Source: JBLHKW01 sp047618565
Lineage (GTDB): Bacteria > Planctomycetota > UBA1135 > GCA-002686595
Direction: 5' to 3'
NCBI GenBank assembly: GCA_047618565.1
Contig: JBLHKW010000023.1
Coordinates: forward strand, 1-41,107
DNA: 41,107 nucleotides
Of the stretch, positions 32,563 through 39,498 are shown piece after piece; position 1 is the stretch's first letter; each line of letters opens with the position of its first letter. Position numbers and translations under genes: made by a program. Below the pieces are notes generated by a model, which did no database searches, was not told the DNA's origin, and saw only the letters and a list, made by a program, of their open reading frames with translations.

Positions 32563-32765
32563 GCTAGCCCGATCTATTCATGACCACGCGGACGAAATAC
32601 CACGAACGGCCGGCTTCGCCGTCCTTTCGGGCTTTGGCGGCACTTTGCGAACATTGGCGTCCTCGGCGACCAAAAAAGGTCGCCTGCGGGGCCAATGCCC
32701 GCAAAGCACCACCAGAAGCCGAATCGACGCGTTTTGGCTCGCGCTTCATGAATTATCCGGGCTAG
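32563..32765. mobile_element. MITE-like palindromic element, copy 1
   Basis: About 200 bp whose two halves are imperfect reverse complements, ending CTAGCCCGATCTATTCATGA and TCATGAATTATCCGGGCTAG, with a perfect centre GGCGACC-AAAAAA-GGTCGCC (32665-32684). CTAG flanks both ends and could be a 4-bp target duplication. It codes for nothing. A shorter relative lies at 37186-37280. It starts 10 bp after the aminotransferase stop, between convergent genes, where its long hairpin could end transcription. Confidence 0.8.
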
Positions 32766-32935
32766 CAGCCCGTTGAAAAACTCCCTACTCGACTTCGCCC
32801 TCTCCGCCGCCGCTGCGTCGTGCTCGCCGAGCCGTGCTCAGCGGCCCTACAGGGCCGCCTCCGCCGTCTCGACTTCGCACTCCTTGCTGCGACGAAGATG
32901 GCTTCGTCTCGCTACGGGACTTTTTCAACGGCCTC
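32766..32935. mobile_element. Second MITE-like element with GCCGTTGAAAAA-type ends
   Basis: The ends CAGCCCGTTGAAAAACTCCC and, reversed, GAGGCCGTTGAAAAAGTCCC are inverted repeats of ~20 bp around ~130 bp of non-coding sequence. TGTTGAAAAA/CGTTGAAAAA-like termini are common in transposons of DDE families. It is flanked by CTAG at 32762-32765 (shared with the previous element) and at 32936-32939, where the CTA is the stop codon of the Rieske gene read on the other strand. Confidence 0.75.
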
Positions 32936-34072
32936 CTAGTCGCTCGTCGAGCGCTGCGCCAGAGCGGCGTCCAGGCGTGCAGCGAGCAGGCGGTGGAAGT
33001 GGTACTCGCCCATCTCAACCTGGGGCGCGTAGCGGCCGCGGTCGTAGCTCGCGGATTTCAGGCCCAGCTGCACGGACTCGCAGATCGCGATGTCCTCGCG
33101 CTGCGTGACGGCGCTCTGGGCGACGCTCTCTGCGATGAACTGACGCGCCTCGTCGCCCTCGTCATCCATGAAGAAGAATTCGTAGACCACCTCGCAGGCA
33201 TCGGGCCCGCGCGGGATCACCCGATTGGTGTCCATGCACGGTCCGTAGCGGTTGATCATGAAGTTGGGAAACAACCACATGTACAGGGCCTCGTCGCCGA
33301 TGCGGCCTCCCGGGTCGTACGAGATCCTGCCGTCCGCGGCAGTCGCGGAGCGTGACGACTGGATGGAGCCATCGTCGAATAGCTCGGTCCGATAGCTGTC
33401 CATGTCGAGCTGTGCATCGAGCGTCGGATGCATGTGGGGGATGTGGTAGCCACCGTCCAGGTAGTTGTCGACGACCACCTTCCAGTTGCACTCGATCTGC
33501 CAGGTCGCACGACTGACAAAACGCAGGCGTTCCCAGCCGCTCGCTTCCAGGCGCTCGGTCATCGACGCGACGCTCTTCGACAGGGGCGCGGCGTGCGGGT
33601 CTCCGTTGATGAAGATCCAGGGGCCCCAGGTTTCGAGCGCCATGCGGGGCAGGGACATGGCCTTACGGTCGAAGTCGGCGATACCCGCCATGCGCGGCGC
33701 GCTGCGCAGCTTGCCCTCGAGATCGTAAGTCCACGCGTGGTAGCCGCAGACGAGTTCCGTCGCACTGCCGGATCCCTGCACGACCTCGCGCCCCTTGTGG
33801 CGACAGGTGTTGTGGAAGGCTCGCAGCTGATCGTCCTGGCCCCGAACGACGACCCACGGGCTGCGACCGGCAACGCCGCTGCGGAAGGAGCCGGGCGCGG
33901 AGAGCTCTTCCACGCGCGCCACCGGCTGCCAGCTTTGGTCGAAGACGTTCGCCTGTTCGAACTCGTGGAATTCCGGCGAAGTGAACCAGGAGGCCGGCGG
34001 CGTCCACGCCCGTTCGATCGGTAGGCTGGCGTCGAAGCCGGCGTTGAATTCCTGGAGATGAATCCGGTCCAT
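32936..34072 (-). CDS. Rieske [2Fe-2S] ring-hydroxylating-type oxygenase, alpha subunit
   Basis: 378 aa. The Rieske cluster ligands are NTCRHKG (C90, H92) and VCGYHAW (C109, H112). The mononuclear iron site is in NWKVVVDNYLDGGYHIPHMH (H210, H215), with the DGGYH form found in choline monooxygenase and related quaternary-amine oxygenases, so a small N-containing or carnitine-like substrate is more likely than an aromatic one. It needs a reductase, and none is in the window. Its stop codon abuts a MITE. It follows the Cys-type sulfatase by 57 bp on the same strand and may be cotranscribed. Substrate assignment is tentative. Confidence 0.9.
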   Translation of the reverse strand: MDRIHLQEFNAGFDASLPIERAWTPPASWFTSPEFHEFEQANVFDQSWQPVARVEELSAPGSFRSGVAGRSPWVVVRGQDDQLRAFHNTCRHKGREVVQGSGSATELVCGYHAWTYDLEGKLRSAPRMAGIADFDRKAMSLPRMALETWGPWIFINGDPHAAPLSKSVASMTERLEASGWERLRFVSRATWQIECNWKVVVDNYLDGGYHIPHMHPTLDAQLDMDSYRTELFDDGSIQSSRSATAADGRISYDPGGRIGDEALYMWLFPNFMINRYGPCMDTNRVIPRGPDACEVVYEFFFMDDEGDEARQFIAESVAQSAVTQREDIAICESVQLGLKSASYDRGRYAPQVEMGEYHFHRLLAARLDAALAQRSTSD

Positions 34073-34129
34073 GTGCCACAGGATACCGGGCCGCGGGGGA
34101 TTCCGATCCCTGGCGTCCGGTGAGAAGCG

Positions 34130-35740
34130 TCAGTCGTCGTCCGTATTTCGGGCCGCTCCGGCCCTTTGCTTCCCGGTGCGGAGGTACGCGGTCCCGGCCA
34201 TTCTCTCCTTGGACTCGGAATCCAGGCGATCCAGATACGCTGCGACGGCCTCGGTGTCGTGGCGATTTCGGTAGATGCTCAGCATCGGGTCTCCGCTGGC
34301 TTGCATGGCCTTGACCATCTGTTCGCGGTAGCCATCGATCAACTCCGCGTGCTCGGGATCGTCGATCAGGTTGTGGAGCGCATCGGGATCCCGCTGGAGG
34401 TCGAAGAACTGCTCGGGAACATTGTGAGTGTAGAGCTCGAGGCGCTGCATTGAGTGCTCGTGACCCTCCTCTGCCAGCCGTTCGAGTTCCTGGGTGGTGG
34501 CCATTCCGGTCGTGACGGTCTCGAAGACTCGCTCGCCGTCCGACCACAGGTTGCAAATGTAGCTGTGGTCCCTGGACGAGATCGCGCGCGCCGGCTGGCG
34601 ATGCCCGCCAGCATTCTCCTCGTACATCAGGTAGACGAAATCACGGTCGTCCTGGGCTTCGCCATGGAGGATCGAGGCGAAGGAGCGTCCATCGAGCCCC
34701 GCGGGGTTCTCGATCCCGAGCGCCTCCAGCAAGGTGGGCAGGATGTCGACCGTCCCGATCAGATGCTCTCCATCCGTTGCGCCGCCCTCGGTGACACCAG
34801 GCCAGTGCACCATCAGAGGCGTGTGAGTGCTGTGGTAATAGAGCGACGTCTTGGCAAACGGGAACGGCATGCCGTGATCGGAGAAGAAGATGATCAGCGT
34901 GTTCTCGTAGACGCCGGTGTCCTTCAGCGCTTGCATGACGTACCCGAAGGAATCGTCGCCGCGGCGCACGCTGTTGTAGTAGGCCGTCACCTCCTTGCGC
35001 GCCAGCTGCGTGTCCGGGAGGAACTTCGGCATCGTGATCTCATCCGCCGAGAAGACACGGCTCGGTCGGTTCTGGATGTCGTACCTGGTGGGCCGGGTGG
35101 AGGACTCGCCCTTCTTGTGTGAGAAGCTGTAGAGCGGCGTGTGCGGATCGTGGATGTCCATCGAGAAGTAGAACGGCTTGCCGGCAGCTTTGGCCGCCTC
35201 GATGCCGCGCTTCGTGTACTGGTAGAAGCTCTTCGTCTGGCGCGGATTCCGCCTGCGCTGCTCCAGCTCGCTGTCGAAGTTGAGATCCCACGCGGGGTAG
35301 GGCTCGTAGGGCGATGAGTGGTCGGACTTGCCGCGGATGATCGTGAAATAGCCGTTATCGCGCAGGATGTCGGGAGTGGTCGCGAACGTCACCTGCTCCT
35401 CGGGCAGCTCGTAGAAGCCCTCGATGCCGCTGTTGTAGAGGTAACGCCCCGACTGGACGATGTTGCGTGAGGGGATACAGCTCGTCGTATGGACGTGCGC
35501 GTGCATGAAGCGCATGGCCTGCTCTGCAAACCTGTCCATGTTCGGTGTCGTATCGGGCGTGCTACACCCGAACGCGCCGACCGAATCGCAGTTCATGTCA
35601 TCGATCGTCAGGACGAGGATGTTCATCCGCTCCTCGTCCTCCGTAGCGCCGCGAACGGCCGCTGGAATCCAGGCGAGGACGAGCAGCGCCAAGGGCGTCG
35701 CGAGGGACCGTCTACGCGTGGCGGATGTGGGCTTCATCAT
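34130..35740 (-). CDS. Secreted sulfatase with canonical formylglycine motif
   Basis: 536 aa from the first of two tandem ATGs (35738-35740), giving signal peptide MMKPTSATRRRSLATPLALL...; a longer frame upstream lacks a signal. The TSCIPSRNIVQSGRYL motif (C88-x-P-x-R92) is the FGly sulfatase signature, with ILVLTIDDMNCDSVGAFGCS for calcium and IIFFSDHGMPF near residue 320. The Cys must be oxidised to formylglycine by a maturase not in the window. It should hydrolyse sulfate esters outside the cytoplasm. It is the only one of the four superfamily members here with this motif. It lies between a selenoprotein (175 bp upstream) and a Rieske oxygenase. The C-terminal Lys/Arg-rich end is unusual. 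Confidence 0.92.
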   Translation of the reverse strand: MMKPTSATRRRSLATPLALLVLAWIPAAVRGATEDEERMNILVLTIDDMNCDSVGAFGCSTPDTTPNMDRFAEQAMRFMHAHVHTTSCIPSRNIVQSGRYLYNSGIEGFYELPEEQVTFATTPDILRDNGYFTIIRGKSDHSSPYEPYPAWDLNFDSELEQRRRNPRQTKSFYQYTKRGIEAAKAAGKPFYFSMDIHDPHTPLYSFSHKKGESSTRPTRYDIQNRPSRVFSADEITMPKFLPDTQLARKEVTAYYNSVRRGDDSFGYVMQALKDTGVYENTLIIFFSDHGMPFPFAKTSLYYHSTHTPLMVHWPGVTEGGATDGEHLIGTVDILPTLLEALGIENPAGLDGRSFASILHGEAQDDRDFVYLMYEENAGGHRQPARAISSRDHSYICNLWSDGERVFETVTTGMATTQELERLAEEGHEHSMQRLELYTHNVPEQFFDLQRDPDALHNLIDDPEHAELIDGYREQMVKAMQASGDPMLSIYRNRHDTEAVAAYLDRLDSESKERMAGTAYLRTGKQRAGAARNTDDD

Positions 35741-35915
35741 TGAGGTCCGGCGCTTTCGGCGGCTGCGCTTCTGGCTCCCGAGCCCAGGAGCGCGATGGTC
35801 TCCGCTGCATGTGTTGGCGTCGGGGGGCATGTTGTCGGGGGACGAGAGGCAACGGGAGCGTCCCAGGTTACCGGTACTGGCGCTCGTTACTCCAGCTCAC
35901 CGCTGTCATTCGTGC

Positions 35916-37175
35916 TCAGGGGACGACTATCAGGTGCATAGTCATGGGTGTGCCATTGCGCAGTATCTCGATCTCGACCGACTGCCCGACGTTGCGCGTC
36001 AGGCGCCACCACGAGTGGAAGTGGTCTGCGGATGCGAAGTCACGCTTGCCGTCCGCGGAGACAAAGATGTCGTCCTTGCGCAGGCCCGCTCGCTGCGCGC
36101 GCTCCCCGTAGCGGCTGTTGTCGCCCCATGTCACCAGGTACGACACGCGAAACGCAAACGCATCCGGGGCAAGGCCCAGGACGCGCTTCTCGGCTGCGGG
36201 GAGTGCGGGGCCGCCGAATCCGGGCGCCGGGGTGAAGCCCCACTTGAACGGGCGCCAGGAGAACTCGAGCGGGGTCGCCGTCTTCCACCCGGGCGACAGC
36301 TCGAGCGAAACGTCGCGCCCGGCGCCGTCGCGTTCGATCTGCATCTGGAGCGTTCCGCCCGCTGCCGAATGGTCGTGCAGGACCGCGGAAAGATCCGAGG
36401 CCGTCGCGAGCTCTCGATCACTCGCTCGTCGCAGCCGGTCACCCGACTGGACTCCGTTGCGCGCTGCGATCGAGCCGTCGGCGACCGACGTCACGAGCGT
36501 CTGGTCATCCCGGTCCAGGTCCAGGCCGATGCGGCCGGGCGAAGGATAGACCCAGCGTTGCTCAGGGGACCACGTGTTCGCCGCGCGTGCCTCCTCGTAC
36601 AGAGCCGGGAACACGCTGTGGCAGTGGATGCAGCCGCCCTTGTCGCGCTTCGCGAACGAGGGCAGCTCCTCGAGCACGAGGCGCGTTCGTCCAGGCGATC
36701 CGGAAGCGTCTACGTCGGGCGATGCCGCGTAGACACCATGCTCTTCGAGCGTCCGCTCGAGCAAGCTCTCCCAGGAGGGCATCCCGAGCCAGGTGTCCGC
36801 GCCGCGCTCATCACGCCCGCCATAACGGTGGTACACATGCCCGTCCGGGTGAATGAGCAGGGCGGCGAAGGTCAGGTCGAAATCGAACGGCAGGCGCGCC
36901 AGGTCGACGCCGCGCATATCAGTCACGCGCACGCATACATAGCGTTCGTAGAGGGGCTCGAGGTGACTGGGAGGACGGACAACCTGCCCGTCGAAGGACT
37001 TGCAGTCCTTTCAGACCTCTCAGCGGAAGACGATCAGCAGCGGTCGGTCCTTCTCGAGAGCGAGCGCAAACGCCTCGTCGATATCGCCGAGCCAGGTCGG
37101 TCCGGACCATCGGTCATCCACGATTGACGGAAACCACGCGGCAACCGCCACCAACAGTGCACCCATGAGCTTCAT
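35916..37175 (-). CDS. Thioredoxin-like/PDZ selenoprotein with two in-frame UGA codons (U-x-x-U)
   Basis: Read from the ATG at 37173-37175 to the stop at 35916-35918 the frame has 419 sense codons if UGA at 37020-37022 (residue 52) and 37011-37013 (residue 55) are decoded as selenocysteine. The N-terminus MKLMGALLVAVAAWFPS is a signal peptide. Then come the Trx-like start (TWLGDIDEAFALALEKDRPL), LIVFR-U-E-V-U-KDCKSFD, YVCVRVTDMRGVDL and HPDGHVYHRYGGRD. GGCIHCH (~182-186) is a CxxCH haem-c-like or metal motif. Two PDZ-like domains follow (~212-300 and ~357-419). The layout matches the family I recall as 'Trx7/PDZ domain-containing (seleno)protein'. Coding continuity across both UGAs, the redox-site position and a SECIS-like hairpin support recoding. 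A normal gene finder would start it at 36932 and lose the active site. There is no clear Shine-Dalgarno; a MITE sits 10 bp upstream. Confidence 0.85.
36974..36992 (-). promoter_or_regulatory. Candidate bacterial SECIS element
   Basis: On the mRNA strand, GACGGGC-AGGUU-GUCCGUC folds to a 7-bp stem (one G-U pair) with a five-base loop containing GGU, like the apical loop of the E. coli fdhF SECIS. The loop begins 25 nt after the second UGA and 34 nt after the first, within the range known for bacterial SECIS. A second perfect hairpin (AAGGACU-GCA-AGUCCUU, 36994-37010) directly follows the second UGA. SelB would bind here. Function is inferred. Confidence 0.6.
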
Positions 37176-37185
37176 GCGTGCGAGT

Positions 37186-37280
37186 CTAGCCCGGATAATT
37201 CATGAAGCGCGAGCCGAATCGACGGCGAAGCCGGCCGGTCGTCGCGTTTAGGCCGCGTCTTCATGAATTATTCGGGCTAG
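37186..37280. mobile_element. MITE-like palindromic element, copy 2 (95 bp)
   Basis: It starts CTAGCCCGGATAATTCATGA and ends TCATGAATTATTCGGGCTAG. The whole is an imperfect palindrome sharing its ends and the GAAGCGCGAGCC block with copy 1 at 32563-32765. It is flanked by CTAG. It lies 10 bp upstream of the selenoprotein start codon and so replaces the usual leader. The following ~190 bp up to 37,469 show no gene. Confidence 0.8.
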
Positions 37281-37469
37281 CAGGCTTCCGGGCTGGCGAG
37301 CAGCGCGGGCGGCAACAAGACCGCAAGAGCGAGGCAACCGGATGCATTCCATGAAGATCCGGGCGGATCCGGTTTCGGGGAATAGCCGCCGGGCGCGGCC
37401 GTCCCTGGGCTTGTCGCTCGACGTGAGCGGACACACTCGATCCTGTCATCGGTAGCTGGAGAGAATCAA

Positions 37470-38222
37470 ATGCAACTCATCCTGGCCCTCGCCTCGCTCG
37501 CTCTTACCCTCGCGCCGACCCCGAATCAGGAGGACGGGAGCCGAGTGAAGGTTCCGGCCTGGTGGGACTCGTTTCCGGAGGCGAGCGCGGATCTGACGCT
37601 CGACGTGGGGGACGACGGGAGCTATCCGAACATGATGGCTCTGGCGAATGACTATGCCCAGCTCACGGGGCAGCACCTGTTGATCGGCACGGAGACGCGC
37701 GCGATCCTCGAGTCCTCACCTACGGGGATCCAGGCCAGGATTGTCGTTCCCAAGGTGCATGTGCAGGCATTTTTCGAGACACTGCTGATCGAGAATCAGT
37801 TCATGCTGCAGCTGTTGCGTGAGTCTTCGCCGCGCCTGCTCACGATCCAGAGCCTGCGCACGCAGGAGCGGAACACTGCCCGCGCGAGGGCCCGGCTCGT
37901 CCCGCGCGAGCATCTTGAACTGATGCGTGATCACCCTGCGATGCTGGTCACGACGACGCTCGCGCTGCCCTACACGGACGTTCGGCAGCTCTCCAACTCG
38001 ATGCGCACGATCATCACCGACGCCAACACTCAGCAGATGCTGCCCGCCGGGAACAGCAGCTCCCTGGTACTGACGGGGTTCGGCACGGCGACCGCCGACC
38101 TGGTTCTCATGCTCGAGCGCATCGACGCGGAATCGAAGGTGGGTTGGGAACGGGACGAGGCGCGCCGCCGGCTCGAGGAGGCTGCGCAGAAGACGGATAC
38201 GGAAGAGCCGTCCGACGAGTGA
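37470..38222 (+). CDS. Secreted protein with secretin-N-like domain
   Basis: 250 aa, ATG at 37470 with GGAGA 8 nt upstream. The short signal-like start MQLILALASLALTLAPT is followed by an acidic linker. LTGQHLLIGTETRAILESSP resembles the STN/secretin short domain, and LVTTTLALPYTDVRQLSNSM, then LVLTGFGTATADLVLMLERI, resembles the N1-type ring-building fold of GspD ('LVVTGTxxNIxRIxxLIxxLD'). No secretin pore domain follows, so it is a stand-alone N-domain protein, which is common in Planctomycetota. The C-terminus is Glu/Arg-rich. Function is unknown. It faces away from the selenoprotein across the MITE. Confidence 0.72.
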   Translation: MQLILALASLALTLAPTPNQEDGSRVKVPAWWDSFPEASADLTLDVGDDGSYPNMMALANDYAQLTGQHLLIGTETRAILESSPTGIQARIVVPKVHVQAFFETLLIENQFMLQLLRESSPRLLTIQSLRTQERNTARARARLVPREHLELMRDHPAMLVTTTLALPYTDVRQLSNSMRTIITDANTQQMLPAGNSSSLVLTGFGTATADLVLMLERIDAESKVGWERDEARRRLEEAAQKTDTEEPSDE

Positions 38223-38297
38223 CCCTTAGCTGGTGCGTCCGTTCGAGAAGGGGTACGCCCGATGGCGCCCCTGCAGCGACGGGGTAGTTCACCCGTG

Positions 38298-38330
38298 CGG
38301 TCCGATGCCCGGTATACTGGCATCGGACCG
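38298..38330. repeat. Perfect 12-bp inverted repeat upstream of the TlpA-like gene
   Basis: CGGTCCGATGCC (38298-38309) and its exact reverse complement (38319-38330) are separated by nine bases holding GGTATACT. It ends 27 bp before the start codon. It may be an operator overlapping a TATACT -10 box, or a 5'-UTR or terminator hairpin. Confidence 0.6.
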
Positions 38331-38357
38331 CCGACCGATTTACTCGAGGATCCCCGC

Positions 38358-39452
38358 ATGACCCATCCGTTGCTCGCTCTATCGCTCTTGGCTTTCTCGG
38401 CCTCCCCGGCGGGGACGTCGGGGCTCGGTCCGGCGCGGCAGACCGCGGGCGCCGCGGATGTCGCCGCCGATCCGTTGCCCGATTTCGAGGCACTGCTGAC
38501 CGAGTACAAGGCTGCCGTCAAGATCTGGGACAGACAGTATGAGGCTGCCGAGGACCCGATCATCCGGCGCGACCTGCAGGCTCGGCATCCGGCCGTCGTC
38601 TACTGGCCGACGTTCCAGGCTCAGGTGGACGCGGGCAATGGTCGCGCGGTGCTGTGGATGGTGGTCAGCATCAAGGATCTGGGCATGAACAGTCGCGAGG
38701 CGCGCGCCGAGAAGGCACGCCTATTGAGGGTCCTGGGAAAGGAACACTTCAAGGCGGTCTGGTTTGGCGAGGTTCTGACTTACCTCCCGCGTGAGCGACG
38801 CACTCTGCGGGACGATGAGTTGAGCATCTACCTGAGCGTCATCGACGGAAACGAGCACCGCCCGGTTCAGGCGTTCGCCATGTATCAGCTCGCCGAGGCA
38901 TTGCTGGACTCGAAAGACCCGGAGAGCATGTCCGAGGGCCATCGCTACATGGACCTCCTCGCCGCGGACTATCCGGAGACCTCTTCGGGCGGAAAGGCGC
39001 GCGAGCTCAATTTCAAGCGCAGCCACCTCGAACTCGGCAAGATCGCTCCCGACTTCGATGCCAGAACGGTCGACGGGCAGGAGTTCAAGCTCTCGGACTA
39101 TCGAGGCAAGGTCGTCCTGATCGACTTCTACGGCTTCTGGTGTGTTCCATGCCGGGCGGGCATGCCGCATCTGAAAGAACTGCTGAAGCTCCATAAGGAC
39201 GCTCCGTTCGCCATCATCGGCGTCAACACCGGTGACAAGGAAGTGGCCTTTCGCGCGGGTCTCAAGAAGTACAACCTCCCCTGGATCAGCGCCTTCCAGG
39301 GTCGCAAGACGCCGATCGCTGACCTGTACCAGGTCACGGGTTATCCGACCTACTGGCTACTCGACGCCGAGGGTCAGATCATCTATCGCGGCCATGACGC
39401 CGAGGCCGTCGACGGGCCCATCGCGCGCTCGCTCGCGAGCATGAAGCGCTAA
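38358..39452 (+). CDS. TlpA/ResA-like thioredoxin-domain protein
   Basis: 364 aa, ATG at 38358 after GAGGA. A signal peptide (MTHPLLALSLLAFSASPAGT) precedes a helical region (~35-225, YMDLLAADYPETSSGGKARE fits a TPR-like repeat). The C-terminal AhpC/TSA-type thioredoxin fold has APDFDARTVDGQEFKLSDYR, then FYGFWCVPCRAGMP (C262-x-x-C265) and TGYPTYWLLDAEGQIIYRG (cis-Pro). It should reduce or oxidise disulfides outside the cytoplasm. Its active site uses plain Cys, in contrast to the selenoprotein 1.2 kb away. An upstream in-frame start is possible but would remove the signal. A perfect inverted repeat lies just upstream. Confidence 0.93.
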   Translation: MTHPLLALSLLAFSASPAGTSGLGPARQTAGAADVAADPLPDFEALLTEYKAAVKIWDRQYEAAEDPIIRRDLQARHPAVVYWPTFQAQVDAGNGRAVLWMVVSIKDLGMNSREARAEKARLLRVLGKEHFKAVWFGEVLTYLPRERRTLRDDELSIYLSVIDGNEHRPVQAFAMYQLAEALLDSKDPESMSEGHRYMDLLAADYPETSSGGKARELNFKRSHLELGKIAPDFDARTVDGQEFKLSDYRGKVVLIDFYGFWCVPCRAGMPHLKELLKLHKDAPFAIIGVNTGDKEVAFRAGLKKYNLPWISAFQGRKTPIADLYQVTGYPTYWLLDAEGQIIYRGHDAEAVDGPIARSLASMKR

Positions 39453-39455
39453 CTC

Positions 39456-39473
39456 AAACGCGTCGATTCGGCT
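39456..39473. repeat. 18-bp sequence shared with MITE copy 1
   Basis: AAACGCGTCGATTCGGCT here is the exact reverse complement of 32717-32734 inside the first MITE. It stands alone between the TlpA-like gene stop and the sulfatase-like start, likely a residual fragment of that element family. Confidence 0.5.
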
Positions 39474-39498
39474 GTTGGCCGGTGCTACACTCGGCGGC

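Noticed and set aside
36930..36932. GTG at 36930-36932 as the true start of the PDZ protein
   Set aside because: It would cut the thioredoxin fold in the middle and discard the signal peptide and active site, which are clearly coded upstream in the same frame.
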